Of a stretch of DNA of 64,000 bases, positions 54,436 to 63,147 are shown piece after piece. The notes under the pieces are model-generated. The model made no database searches. It was not told where the DNA came from and saw nothing but the letters and a program-made list of their open reading frames with translations. The position numbers were made by a program, and so were the translations under genes. Position 1 is the stretch's first letter; each line of letters opens with the position of its first letter. Origin of the DNA: Burkholderiales bacterium (GTDB lineage: Bacteria; Pseudomonadota; Gammaproteobacteria; Burkholderiales; Burkholderiaceae_C); the NCBI GenBank assembly GCA_017307855.1, contig JAFKGD010000016.1, positions 18,941-82,940 of the forward strand, written 5' to 3'.

Positions 54436-54450
54436 TCACCAAAATAGTGC
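54436..54450. promoter_or_regulatory. NtrC-binding-site-like element upstream of glnA
   Basis: TCACCAAAATAGTGC differs from the NtrC consensus GCACCAAAATGGTGC at two positions. It is about 140 bp upstream of the sigma-54 element, a normal enhancer distance. Extra half-sites (TGCACCA) occur near 54407 and at 54312-54318. Confidence 0.55.
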
Positions 54451-54455
54451 ATTAT

Positions 54456-55265
54456 TCATCGCACCAATTCGGGGCCCAACTCCGAGCCATGGGCTCGCAG
54501 TCCGGCCAGCAGTTCGGCATAGGCCGCCAGGGCCGGCGCCGGCTCCCCTTTGACCCCCAACTCGATGTGGCGCCCATACTGCGGATGGTCCACGCTGGGC
54601 AGACTGAACACCTTGATGCCGGCGAAATCACGCTCGATGCGCTCCATGAGCGGCGTCAAAGTCGCCTCCATCGAGCCGAACACGATCACTGACCGCTCGA
54701 CGCGTGCCCCCACGGAAGCGAGGTGGCCGTAGCGATTGTCGAGCACCCACTCCACCATGGGCCAGGCCATCACGGGAAAGCCCGGCACGAAGTGGACGTC
54801 GCCCACCGAGAAACCGGGAATCTTGTTGTACGGGTTGGGAATGATCGAAGCGCCTTCCGGAAACACACCCATGTTGAGGCGGTGGACGTTGTCGGCGCGG
54901 TCAGGTTCGTAGGGCACGCCCTGCTCGCGTGCCGTGTCCTGCATGCGCTCGCGGATCAGGCGCTCGGCCTCGGGGTGGAGCGCCAGCGGCACGCCCAGAG
55001 CTGCGGCAGCGCACTGGCGCGTGTGGTCGTCAGGGGTCGCGCCGATGCCGCCGGTGGAGAACACCACTTCCCCTCCCGCGAACGCGCGGCGCAGAGCATC
55101 GGTGATGAGAGCCGGATCGTCGCCCACGTATTCCGCGCGCGAGAGCGACAGGCCGCGCGCGCCCAGCAGTTCGATGATGCGCGGCAGGTGTTTGTCGGCA
55201 CGCTTGCCGGAGAGGATTTCGTCGCCCACGATGATGAGGGCGAAGCGCTGGGTATCGGCGGTCAT
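54456..55265 (-). CDS. Competence/damage-inducible protein CinA-like, MoCF domain only
   Basis: A 269-residue protein with the molybdopterin-binding (MoCF_biosynth) fold of CinA: IIVGDEILSGKRADKHLP, EYVGDDPALI, and FSTGGIGATPDDHT near 70. The C-terminal nicotinamide-nucleotide deamidase domain of full CinA is absent. Family short forms are of uncertain enzymatic role (possibly nucleotide pyrophosphatase). It ends just before the glnA regulatory region. Confidence 0.88.
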   Translation of the reverse strand: MTADTQRFALIIVGDEILSGKRADKHLPRIIELLGARGLSLSRAEYVGDDPALITDALRRAFAGGEVVFSTGGIGATPDDHTRQCAAAALGVPLALHPEAERLIRERMQDTAREQGVPYEPDRADNVHRLNMGVFPEGASIIPNPYNKIPGFSVGDVHFVPGFPVMAWPMVEWVLDNRYGHLASVGARVERSVIVFGSMEATLTPLMERIERDFAGIKVFSLPSVDHPQYGRHIELGVKGEPAPALAAYAELLAGLRAHGSELGPELVR

Positions 55266-55288
55266 GGAAGTTCGGGCAAAGGGTGCTG

Positions 55289-56206
55289 TCAGGGGCGCGG
55301 AGGCGGCAGGCTGCGGGGTTCGTCGATCACGGTGACCGGCTCGGGCTCGGCCACCGGCGGCGCTGCGGTTTCTTCAGGCACGATGACCGTCGATGCGAAC
55401 ACGGTGGCGGCGGTCTCGTTGCGCAGGCGCTGGAGGGCGTCCAGGCAGTAATGTGAAAACCAGAGCGACGAGAACGCGAACACCAGCGTGTAGATCCAGA
55501 TCGCCACCGGCACCAGCACGTAGAACGCCGCCACGAACAGTACGCCCGACGCCCAGACCAAGCTGGGTGCCGCACCCAGATATCCCGTGAGAATACCGAT
55601 GCCCAGCAGCCAGCCACGGTGGCGGCGCAGCAGCTCGCGCCGCTCGTCGGCACTGGCATGCTCGGCCAATGCATCGAAGCTCATGACGCGGTAGGTCAGC
55701 CAGCCCCAGATCAGCGGCGGCAGCACGAGGATGAGCGGCGGCACCAGCCACAGCGGCATCGACACCACCAGCGCGAGCAACGCCATCAGCAAGGCGCCGA
55801 GCGAGCGCATGGCGCCGCCGAAGAACGAGCCGCCCTTCTTGCGTTCGAGTTGCGGGAAGCGGCGCTCGGCCACCAGCGCGGCCAGCGCGGGCGTCATGAA
55901 GGCGGCCACCACGAGCAGCACCACCAGCACGATCAGGGGCGTCGCCACGATGACGAGCAGCATGGGAGCCAGCATGTCGCGCATGCCACCGGCACCCAGG
56001 CGCTCGAGCCAGCCCCATACGCTGGCGAGCCACGTCCAGCTGTCGAGCATGGCGCGAACGCCCGCCAGCGCGGCGTCCCAATAGAAGTAGCCGAGCGCGA
56101 AGCCCGCGCCCAGCATCAGGGCCAGTGGCAGCAGCGACAGCGCGATGACCCGCGGATGCAGGCAATACGCCACCGCGCGCCAGAAGGAGTCGAGAAGCAG
56201 TCCCAT
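55289..56206 (-). CDS. EI24/CysZ-like membrane protein
   Basis: A 305-residue inner-membrane protein with about five to six helices and the EI24-type pattern (LLLDSFWRAVAYCLHPRVIALSLLPL start; LPPLIWGWLTYRVMSFDALAEHA near 175). Function in bacteria is unclear; the E. coli relative CysZ is linked to sulfate uptake. A proline-rich cytoplasmic tail closes it. ATG at 56206 gives the natural MGLLLDSFW start. Confidence 0.82.
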   Translation of the reverse strand: MGLLLDSFWRAVAYCLHPRVIALSLLPLALMLGAGFALGYFYWDAALAGVRAMLDSWTWLASVWGWLERLGAGGMRDMLAPMLLVIVATPLIVLVVLLVVAAFMTPALAALVAERRFPQLERKKGGSFFGGAMRSLGALLMALLALVVSMPLWLVPPLILVLPPLIWGWLTYRVMSFDALAEHASADERRELLRRHRGWLLGIGILTGYLGAAPSLVWASGVLFVAAFYVLVPVAIWIYTLVFAFSSLWFSHYCLDALQRLRNETAATVFASTVIVPEETAAPPVAEPEPVTVIDEPRSLPPPRP

Positions 56207-56238
56207 GGCCGGCAGCATACCGCGAGCCGCCACCCGGC

Positions 56239-57201
56239 TCAGCCCCTACCCAGCAGCCGCTTGAGGCCCAGCCACTGCTGGGAGAGGAAGCCGCGGCCAT
56301 AGTCACGACCGCGCTCCACCTGATCACGGATGCCGGTGGGTTCGTAGCGCAACTGGAAGTCGGCGGTGCCGAACAGCATGTCCCACCAGGGCAGCAGCAC
56401 GCCGAAGTTGCAGCCGCCCAGACGCACGCCTGTGCCCGTCGCGGTTTCGTGTCCGATCCCCACGCTGTGGTGCCGCCGATGGAAGCGCGGGCTGATCCAG
56501 AGCCGCTCGCCCACGCGGCCGAACCACAGCCGCAGGTTGGCGTGTTGCAGGTTTTCGCTGAGCTGCGTGATGGCGACCACCGCCACGAACTGGCCCGGCG
56601 GCACGCCGATGGCGAAGGCCACTGCCACCAGCACGAGGTCGCGCAGCAGGTCGTCGAGCAGGTGGTTGCGGCTGTCGCTCCACATCGTCATCTGGCGCTG
56701 CGAATGGTGCAGCGCATGCAGGCTCCACCACCAGCGCCACTGATGCTGGCCGCGATGAATCCAGTAATCGACGAAATCGAACACCAGCAGGTAGATGAAG
56801 AAGGCGATCCACGGGCTGTCGGTCACACCGGGCCACAGCTCGTCGAGATGCAACGTCGGCCAGCCGGCCACGCGCAGCCCGCCGAGCAGCGGATCGACCC
56901 ACGGCGTGATACCGAAGAACAGCGCCAGCCGGAACAGTCCGAGGCGATGGATCAGCGTGTAGAGCACATCGACGCGGATGGCCGCGCGATCGGTCACGGC
57001 TTCCACCGGGCGCCAGCGTTGCAGCGGCGCGATCACCAGCAACAACACGGCCAACTGCAGCAGCCCGACCAGCAACCATCCGGTGGCGGCGAAGCCATCC
57101 TCGAGCAGGTTGGCCAGCCCCAGAGAAAACATCGCAGGCTGCACGGCAGCTTCGAAGAGCCATTGCTGGGCCTGGGCGAAGAGATCGATCAAGACGTCCA
57201 T
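56239..57201 (-). CDS. Sterol desaturase / fatty acid hydroxylase family protein
   Basis: Membrane di-iron oxygenase of 320 residues. The histidine clusters are present: HRGQH near 145, HALHHS near 160 and HRRHHS near 240, with four to five helices around them. Substrate unknown; proteobacterial members act on lipids such as hopanoids or ether lipids. Confidence 0.9.
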   Translation of the reverse strand: MDVLIDLFAQAQQWLFEAAVQPAMFSLGLANLLEDGFAATGWLLVGLLQLAVLLLVIAPLQRWRPVEAVTDRAAIRVDVLYTLIHRLGLFRLALFFGITPWVDPLLGGLRVAGWPTLHLDELWPGVTDSPWIAFFIYLLVFDFVDYWIHRGQHQWRWWWSLHALHHSQRQMTMWSDSRNHLLDDLLRDLVLVAVAFAIGVPPGQFVAVVAITQLSENLQHANLRLWFGRVGERLWISPRFHRRHHSVGIGHETATGTGVRLGGCNFGVLLPWWDMLFGTADFQLRYEPTGIRDQVERGRDYGRGFLSQQWLGLKRLLGRG

Positions 57202-57207
57202 GGCCGA

Positions 57208-58041
57208 TCAGCGCGCTGGACGAGGATGCGACGCGACCCAGGCTGCGTAGTCGGGATGCTGATCGAGCGTGCGGAAGCAGAATCCGCGCGATTTCAGACC
57301 GGCGATCAAGGGCTCGAGCACGGCGGGCGCCCACGGGTCGCGCCGCGACCAGATGCCCAGGTGTGCCAGCAGCACGTCACCACCGCGGATTTCTCTGAGC
57401 GCTTTGGCCAGCAGCGCCTCGTTGCTCGCGGTTTCGCTGGGCAGTTCATCCCCCAGGAAACCGGCCGGTGACCACCCCGCATGAGCCCAGCCACATCCCC
57501 GGGCGGTCGCGAGCAGGGCCGGCGACGTCTTGCCGCCCGGTGCGCGGTACATCGGGAGCACGGGTTTTCCGGTGATCTGCTGCAGCCGCTGGGCGGCATG
57601 GTCGATCTCCTGGCAATAGCGGGTGCCGCTCCAGACCTGGTCACGCCCCGCCTGGCTACCGGCGGAGGTGCGGATGCGAAAGCGTGCCGAGCCATCGGCG
57701 GCGGGCGCAAGATCGGCACGCCAGTAGGCGTGCTCCCAGGTGTGGGAGGCAAAGGCATGGCCTTCGGCCGCGCGCGCTCGCCACCAGGCCGCCCAGGCAT
57801 CGTCCAGGCTCGACCCGCCGGTTAGCGTCTTCTCGTTGGCGGCGAAGAATGTCACCCGCACCTGCTGGCGATGCAGCACCTCGGCCACCAGCGGGGCCAC
57901 ACCCATGTGGCCGGTATCGAAGGTGAGATAGAGCGGACGGTCGCAGGTGGCCTGGGGGATCGGTGCACCCTGGGCCCACGCGATGGCCGCCGAGGCCAGC
58001 AGCGCAGGCGCGGCGACCCCTGCCAGGCTAGCGCGCCGCAT
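57208..58041 (-). CDS. Polysaccharide deacetylase-like exported protein with altered motif 1
   Basis: A 277-residue NodB-fold protein. The first family motif reads LTFDTGHMG instead of TFDDG, so the second metal-related Asp is replaced by Thr. Motif 2 is SHTWEH (HxxxH) and motif 3 is RAPGGKTSP. A signal peptide (about 1-24) and a mature start GAPIPQATC suggest export. ATG 58041 overlaps the upstream beta-propeller gene by 14 bp. It may act on a glycan; the altered Asp could reduce activity. Confidence 0.82.
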   Translation of the reverse strand: MRRASLAGVAAPALLASAAIAWAQGAPIPQATCDRPLYLTFDTGHMGVAPLVAEVLHRQQVRVTFFAANEKTLTGGSSLDDAWAAWWRARAAEGHAFASHTWEHAYWRADLAPAADGSARFRIRTSAGSQAGRDQVWSGTRYCQEIDHAAQRLQQITGKPVLPMYRAPGGKTSPALLATARGCGWAHAGWSPAGFLGDELPSETASNEALLAKALREIRGGDVLLAHLGIWSRRDPWAPAVLEPLIAGLKSRGFCFRTLDQHPDYAAWVASHPRPAR

Positions 58042-59017
58042 GGTCCAGCGTCCACACGCCATGCGGCGATGTGCCCACCTTGACCTGGCGCACGACCTTG
58101 CGCGCAGCGGTGTCGATCACGGTGAGTTTGCGAGCCCAGCGCGAAGTGACAAGCAGCCAGCGGCCATCAGCCGACAGATCCATGCAATCCGGGCCGCCTG
58201 GCGCCGGGAAGCTGGCCACGACTTCGAGTGTATGGAAGTCGATCTGGCTGATGGTGTTGCCGACGCGGTTGCTCACGAACACGTGCTGGCGGTCGCCCGC
58301 CGACCGGAAAGCGTGTGCGCCGGCGGCTGTCTTGATCTTGCGGATGGAACGGGGCGTGCCGCCCGAAACGTCGAACACTTCCACGCCATCGCTGCCCGTC
58401 AGGCCGACCAGCAGCAAGCGGTCGTCGGGGGTACCGAAGACGTCGGCCGGCATCGGGCCGGTCTTCACGCGCCAGCGGATCGCCTGCGTGGCGAGGTCCA
58501 CGGCGACCAGTTCGTCGCTGTCCTGCATCGTCACGTAGGCCGTGGTACTGCGGCTGTCGATCCAGATGTGGCTGGGCGTTTTGCCCGACGGTATGCGCTT
58601 GGCCAGCGTGAGCTCGCGGCCGTCCCACCGGTAGAGGTCGATGTGGTTGAGGCGGTTGGCGGCCGTCACGAACCACTTCATGTCGGGCGAGAAGCGCAGG
58701 TGATAGGGGTCGAGCGTGCCGCGCACGGTACGCTGGACCTGGGCGGTGCGCGGATCGACGAACAGCAGCGAGTCTCCGGCCGAGTTGGCGATCACCAGCG
58801 ACTTTTCGTCCGGCGTGAGGTAGAGATGGTGCGGCTCCTTGCCGGTGGGAATGCGCTGCTTTTCGGTCCAGGTGACCGGATCGATCACGCTGACCGTGGC
58901 GTCGAGCGAATTGAGGACGAACACGGGGCTGCGCAGCGAGGTGTCCTGCGCCTGGGCGGTCATTCCCGCGGCAGCCAGCAGAACCAGACACAAGAGGAGA
59001 CGCACGGGAGACTTCAC
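58028..59017 (-). CDS. Exported YncE-like beta-propeller protein
   Basis: A 329-residue protein with a signal peptide (LLLCLVLLAAAGMTAQAQ) and about seven WD-like repeats with the motif DPVTW, ANSAGDSLLFVDPRTAQ, DLATQAIRWRV and TIDTAARKVV. Similar proteins occur near cytochrome or quinoprotein systems, but none is visible here. The start is probably GTG at 59017; GTG 59005 is an alternative. It shares 14 bp with the deacetylase-like gene and they form an operon. Confidence 0.78.
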   Translation of the reverse strand: MKSPVRLLLCLVLLAAAGMTAQAQDTSLRSPVFVLNSLDATVSVIDPVTWTEKQRIPTGKEPHHLYLTPDEKSLVIANSAGDSLLFVDPRTAQVQRTVRGTLDPYHLRFSPDMKWFVTAANRLNHIDLYRWDGRELTLAKRIPSGKTPSHIWIDSRSTTAYVTMQDSDELVAVDLATQAIRWRVKTGPMPADVFGTPDDRLLLVGLTGSDGVEVFDVSGGTPRSIRKIKTAAGAHAFRSAGDRQHVFVSNRVGNTISQIDFHTLEVVASFPAPGGPDCMDLSADGRWLLVTSRWARKLTVIDTAARKVVRQVKVGTSPHGVWTLDHAAR

Positions 59018-59082
59018 GGGAGGAGGGAACAGTGCGGCAGTGTAAGCCGGAGACCAGGGGCGACGCCTGCTAGCATGGTTCG

Positions 59083-59892
59083 ATGGAGACCATTCGTATC
59101 GACGGCGTCGGACTGGAGGTTCAACGGCTGGAGGCACCCCCTGGTTTACCGCCGTTACCACCGCTCGTCTTCCTGCATGAAGGTCTCGGATCGGTGAGCA
59201 TGTGGCGCGACTGGCCTGCCCGCCTGTGCCAGGCCACAGGGCGCGCCGGCATCGTGTATTCGCGCCAGGGTTACGGCCAATCGGACACCCGGCCCGACGT
59301 GCGCGGACCGACTCGTGAACACGACGGACGCCGTGCGGGACGGCTGCCGCCAGACTACATGCACAACGAAGCCTGGCATGTCCTGCCGGCGCTGTTGCAG
59401 GCGCTGGAAGTGCAGCGGCCGGTGCTGATCGGCCATTCAGACGGCGGCACCATCGCCCTGCTGCACGCTGCGAGCCACGCGGTAGAGGCCTGCGTGGTCA
59501 TGGCACCGCACGTCATCGTCGAGCAGGTATCGATCGACTCGATCGCCGAAGCACGCGACGCTTATGGCACGGGCCTGCGCGCGCGCCTGGCACGCTACCA
59601 CGCCGACGTCGATACGGCGTTCTGGCAATGGAACGACGTCTGGTTGAGCGAAGCCTTCCGTTCGTTTGACATCCGTGCGGATTGCTGCGATATCGAGGCG
59701 CCGGTGCTGGCGATCCAGGGCGAGGACGATCCGTACGGCACCCTGGCCCAGATCGGGGAGATCCATCCAGCGGGTGTCATCGAACGCTGCGTGCTGGCCC
59801 GTTGTGGCCACTCGCCGCACCGGGATCAGGCCGAGGCCACGACCGGTGCCATCCGCGATTTCCTGGCGCGCCAGGTGTTGCCGGGCCGCTAG
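59083..59892 (+). CDS. Alpha/beta hydrolase
   Basis: A 269-residue hydrolase. Nucleophile elbow GHSDGGTIAL near residue 112, oxyanion segment VFLHEGLGSVSMW near 30, late Asp in GEDDPYGT near 230 and the terminal HSPHRDQ with the catalytic His. Substrate cannot be predicted. The stop overlaps the end of the convergent rsuA gene by 4 bp. Confidence 0.85.
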   Translation: METIRIDGVGLEVQRLEAPPGLPPLPPLVFLHEGLGSVSMWRDWPARLCQATGRAGIVYSRQGYGQSDTRPDVRGPTREHDGRRAGRLPPDYMHNEAWHVLPALLQALEVQRPVLIGHSDGGTIALLHAASHAVEACVVMAPHVIVEQVSIDSIAEARDAYGTGLRARLARYHADVDTAFWQWNDVWLSEAFRSFDIRADCCDIEAPVLAIQGEDDPYGTLAQIGEIHPAGVIERCVLARCGHSPHRDQAEATTGAIRDFLARQVLPGR

Positions 59893-60623
59893 GGTTTCAG
59901 CAGGGCCAGCTCGTCGGGCCCGAGCCAGCGCCAGCCCCCCGGCGGAAGGTCCGGCGGCAGGGCCAGTCCCCCGATGCGCGAGCGGTGCAGGCCCTCCACC
60001 CGGTTGCCGACGGCAGCGAGCATGCGCTTGACCTGGTGGTACTTGCCCTCCGTCAGCGTCAGACGCAGGGTGAGTTCGCCGGTCGCTTCGCACGCAGCGG
60101 CGCGCACCGGCTTCGGATCGTCGTCGAGCACCACACCATCGAGCAGGCGGCGCACCTGACGATCGTCCACCGGATGCTTGAGCGCGACCTCGTACACCTT
60201 CGGGACGTGATGGCGCGGCGAGCTCATGCGGTGGATGAACTGGCCGTCATCGGTCAGCAGCAGCATCCCCGTGGTGTCCTGGTCGAGCCGGCCCACGGCC
60301 TGCACGCCCTGCACGGCGCCTTTCTGGGGACGCTGTCGCAACGGCGCTGGCAGCAGCGTGTAGATGCTCGGCCAGGTCGAAGGCTTCTGCGAGCACTCGG
60401 TGCCTGCCGGCTTGTTGAGGAGCACATAGGCGCTGGCATGGAATCGCCAGGCCTGACCCATCACCTCGAAATCGAGTCCGTCGACGGCGTCGAACCGCTC
60501 CGAGGCGTCGGCGCACACCCGTCCGTTCACGCGCACGTGACCCTGCTGTGCCAAGCCGGCGCAAACGCGGCGCGTGCCGAATCCCTGCGAATACAAAATA
60601 TCCTGTAGCTGCATCGATGCCAT
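59889..60623 (-). CDS. rsuA: 16S rRNA pseudouridine synthase RsuA
   Basis: Isomerises a uridine in 16S rRNA. The 244-residue protein has an N-terminal S4 domain (FGTRRVCAGLAQQGHVRVNG) and the catalytic block VGRLDQDTTGMLLLTDDG near 110 with the essential Asp. The terminal GKYHQVKRMLAAVGNRVEGLHR is typical. The frame starts MASMQLQDILYS at 60623; MQLQD at 60614 is equally likely and matches relatives better. Confidence 0.9.
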   Translation of the reverse strand: MASMQLQDILYSQGFGTRRVCAGLAQQGHVRVNGRVCADASERFDAVDGLDFEVMGQAWRFHASAYVLLNKPAGTECSQKPSTWPSIYTLLPAPLRQRPQKGAVQGVQAVGRLDQDTTGMLLLTDDGQFIHRMSSPRHHVPKVYEVALKHPVDDRQVRRLLDGVVLDDDPKPVRAAACEATGELTLRLTLTEGKYHQVKRMLAAVGNRVEGLHRSRIGGLALPPDLPPGGWRWLGPDELALLKP

Positions 60624-60730
60624 GCGCTATTTTCGGCCACCCAACCCCCGGGCTTGGCGATTTCGGGCCTCATGGCCGCGAAGGCCGGAGTTACAATTTC
60701 ACACACTCAGGTCAGGCAAACGTCGAAACG

Positions 60731-61444
60731 ATGGACATCCCTCAGTGGCTGGTGGCCGCCAGCATTGCTTTGCTGGCCGGAGTAGCGCTCGGCGCGCTGG
60801 CGCAACGCGCGTGGAACCACCGCGTGCTGCGTTTGCGCCGACGGCTGCCAACCTACTGGCCACTCTCTACGCGGGCCATCGCCAACTCCGAAGAGCGCCG
60901 CGTCTGGCGCTGGCTCACGCGTGCGTTCTTCGACCACCATGTCATGCTCAAGCTGCCGATGACGCGGTTCACGGCGCCGCGCGACAGGAGTGGCGGACAG
61001 GATTGGTACGAACTGCTCAACAGCGCCTATTGCACCTTCACCATCTGCAGCTCTGACGGGCGCGTGGTGGGTTGTGTGGACGTTCCGGGCAACAGCGGCA
61101 TCAGCAAGACGACGCGCATGCTCAAACAGTCGCTGCTGGAGCAGAGCGACATCGGTTACTGGGTGGTGACGTCAGGCAGCTTGCCATCGACGCGCGACAT
61201 CCGGACCGAATTCTTGGGCGACGCACTGGGCGCGCTCGAACCCCGTACCGCCGTTGCGCCCGGCCCTGCGGCCGCGATACCGGCATCATCGGCAAGCAGG
61301 CCGCGGCCGCGCATTGGCCAGATCGACCCCATGGCGGGCGACCCGGCGCGCTTCACGCGCGTGCCCGGCGAGGAATTCGACCCCGAAGGGGAACCGAATT
61401 CATTCCTGGCGCCGCTCGACAGCCGGCTCGGCCCTCTGGCCTGA
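60731..61444 (+). CDS. DUF2726-type membrane-anchored protein
   Basis: A 237-residue protein with one N-terminal TM (LVAASIALLAGVALGALA, about 6-24) and a DUF2726-like domain at about 45-150 (NSEERRVWRWLTRAFFDHHVM, LNSAYCTFTICSSDGRVVGC). A disordered Pro/Ala-rich tail follows with a short conserved end. DUF2726 is related to restriction-like nuclease folds and topoisomerase-associated domains; activity is unproven. It is followed by a strong hairpin. Confidence 0.75.
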   Translation: MDIPQWLVAASIALLAGVALGALAQRAWNHRVLRLRRRLPTYWPLSTRAIANSEERRVWRWLTRAFFDHHVMLKLPMTRFTAPRDRSGGQDWYELLNSAYCTFTICSSDGRVVGCVDVPGNSGISKTTRMLKQSLLEQSDIGYWVVTSGSLPSTRDIRTEFLGDALGALEPRTAVAPGPAAAIPASSASRPRPRIGQIDPMAGDPARFTRVPGEEFDPEGEPNSFLAPLDSRLGPLA

Positions 61445-61465
61445 CGCTGGACCGGGAAAAAGAAA

Positions 61466-61497
61466 AAGGCCAACCACCGCGAACGGTGGTTGGCCTT
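61466..61497 (+). terminator. Long hairpin after the DUF2726 gene
   Basis: A 14-bp stem AAGGCCAACCACCG / CGGTGGTTGGCCTT with loop CGAA, preceded by A-rich sequence. The downstream T-run is short, so strength is moderate. It is the last high-GC feature before the low-GC tail. Confidence 0.6.
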
Positions 61498-61507
61498 GAT
61501 CGGCAAG

Positions 61508-61521
61508 TGGTGGAGCTGGGG
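61508..61521 (-). other. tmRNA-3'-end-like fragment, candidate attachment site
   Basis: Read on the minus strand the segment is CCCCAGCTCCACCA, which is the acceptor-stem 3' end of typical ssrA genes; tmRNA 3' ends are common integrase targets. A full tmRNA is not present: the 350 bp that would hold it are intergenic then coding. It may be one att site of the low-GC insert. No integrase is in the window. Confidence 0.4.
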
Positions 61522-61800
61522 TCACAAAAAATCTATTGATATTCAATAAGATAGCAACGAATTCGGCAGAGTTACCCTCATTCTTACCCACCATTTTGTA
61601 GGCATGATGGTCTTGGGGCGGCCAAGACGACCACCACAGACAATACCCACTCAATTTTTCCTGGCGGGTGAGCAGCCTCGCAGAGCACGTAGCGCATGAA
61701 TCAGCGCCGATGACAGTGAAAAGGGCCCCTGCGTGAGGCGCGAGGTCAGCGCCTTGGGCTTACATTAGCGGCAGAAGCCGCAGAAGTACTAGGAAGCCAC

Positions 61801-62475
61801 ATGTCAAATTACCGTGCCCCAGAACCTCGTCATGAGCCTACCTGCCGGTTCTGTGCTCTTCTTGCAGGCAAAAACGATACGTTTGACTCAGTTTGGTTGC
61901 GGGGGGAGCACTTCCAGGCAATGGTCTCAATAGGCGCGCTCATCCCGGGTTGGACGCTCCTTGTTCCCCGCGATCACGCTACTAATATGAGCGACGCCTA
62001 TGAGCGCTCGGAGTTCTGGGAGTTTGCCGGAGCAGCAGCAGAGACTGTGGAGTCAACGTATGGCCAGGTCACCCTCTTTGAGCATGGCCCATCGCACAGC
62101 GCGTCACTGACCGGCTGTGGTGTGGACCATGCGCACACTCACCTAGTCCCACTCAGGTTTTCTCTAGAGGCACTTGCTCGCCTCGAAGAGCCTGAGCTTC
62201 GTTGGGAAGACTGTCGAGTCGACGAGGTGCGCGCGCGAGCTAATGGTTGCGAGTATCTCTATGTGGCATCGGATTTCAATGGAAGCTCCACTCAAGGATC
62301 GCTCGCGCGTTTAGAGCAACCCACTTCCCAGTTCTTCCGCAAACTTATCGCTCGCCAGACCGGATTAGCTGCATCCTGGGACTACAAGCTGTTTCCCATG
62401 CTTGAGGTCTCCTCCGGCTCTGCTGCACGCCTCCGCGCGCAGGCAGGCGCAACGGAGCTCGAAAGCGCTGCATGA
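61801..62475 (+). CDS. HIT-family nucleotide-binding protein in low-GC tail
   Basis: A 224-residue protein with a histidine triad: GCGVDHAHTHLVPL near residue 105 (HxHxH). An N-terminal CRFC pair may bind metal, as in other HIT proteins. HIT proteins hydrolyse or transfer nucleotidyl groups. Beyond the HIT fold (about 15-125) there is an extra C-terminal region of about 90 residues. GC content and codon use are lower than in the backbone. The stop overlaps the next start (ATGA), so it is operonic with the membrane protein. Confidence 0.8.
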   Translation: MSNYRAPEPRHEPTCRFCALLAGKNDTFDSVWLRGEHFQAMVSIGALIPGWTLLVPRDHATNMSDAYERSEFWEFAGAAAETVESTYGQVTLFEHGPSHSASLTGCGVDHAHTHLVPLRFSLEALARLEEPELRWEDCRVDEVRARANGCEYLYVASDFNGSSTQGSLARLEQPTSQFFRKLIARQTGLAASWDYKLFPMLEVSSGSAARLRAQAGATELESAA

Positions 62476-63140
62476 CGATCGGCGGAGGCTCCCCTATGGA
62501 ACGCCAGATCCGTCCCTCGGCTCAGTCCTCCAATCAGTCCGCAGCATTCGGGACTACTGCAGATGCCGACGTCTTAACGGGAGGTTCTGATGGCGATCAT
62601 CTGAACACCGATGAACGCGATAAAGGCAACTGGGAGTCGCGTTATTCCGATAGGGCGAAACGAAGCATTCGCATCGACGCGATTTATGTTGCCATAGTCT
62701 TGGCGCTCACTCTGACGGCTCTGGTGCTTACCTGGAAAGGGACGCTGTATTCATGGATCGCCGGCGATTGCACGACGTGCAGTCAAGAGAGCTTCAATCA
62801 GTATGCCTATTTTTATCTAGGTGGACAGCTCGGCGGCACGCTTTTTGGCGTGAAGTATCTCTACAACGTGGTGGCACGTGGGTGGTGGAATATTGATCGC
62901 CGGCTTTGGAGGCTGTTTTCGCCATTCCTATCTGGCGGGCTGGCCGTAGCGGTCGGAGCACTCTTCGATTCTGGCATTCTTGGTCTGACGACAAAGACTT
63001 CGTCAGGCTCCGCCTACTTCTCGCTGGGTTTCATCGCTGGCTACTTCGCTGACAGTGCGCTTCGCAAGATGAAAGAGATTGCGGACACTATCTTTGGCTC
63101 GCCGGAGAATCATGGCGGCTCAAAGAATCTGTCGAAGTAG
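62472..63140 (+). CDS. Multi-TM protein of unknown function in low-GC tail
   Basis: A 222-residue protein I do not recognise. A hydrophilic N-terminus of about 65 residues leads to TM helices at about 70-90 (AIYVAIVLALTLTALVLTW), a second hydrophobic stretch near 110-130 (YFYLGGQLGGTLFGVKYLY), and two more near 150-170 and 180-200. A CTTC pair lies in a loop near 100. It is coupled to the HIT gene by a 4-bp overlap and followed 7 bp later by the PEP-synthase-like gene. Confidence 0.7.
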   Translation: MTIGGGSPMERQIRPSAQSSNQSAAFGTTADADVLTGGSDGDHLNTDERDKGNWESRYSDRAKRSIRIDAIYVAIVLALTLTALVLTWKGTLYSWIAGDCTTCSQESFNQYAYFYLGGQLGGTLFGVKYLYNVVARGWWNIDRRLWRLFSPFLSGGLAVAVGALFDSGILGLTTKTSSGSAYFSLGFIAGYFADSALRKMKEIADTIFGSPENHGGSKNLSK

Positions 63141-63147
63141 TAGCGGT

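Larger units (their letters stand above)
61445..61800. other. 356-bp junction between backbone and low-GC tail
   Basis: No gene is seen. It holds the hairpin at 61466-61497, a 14-bp segment identical to the usual 3' end of tmRNA genes at 61508-61521, an A/T-rich stretch (61522-61560), and AGGAAG just before the HIT gene start. GC falls sharply from here on. It is a likely insertion junction. Confidence 0.6.

Noticed and set aside
61508-61880. Complete tmRNA gene on the minus strand
   Set aside because: Only the last 14 bases match; the place for the tag and 5' acceptor strand is non-matching and then overlaps the HIT gene.
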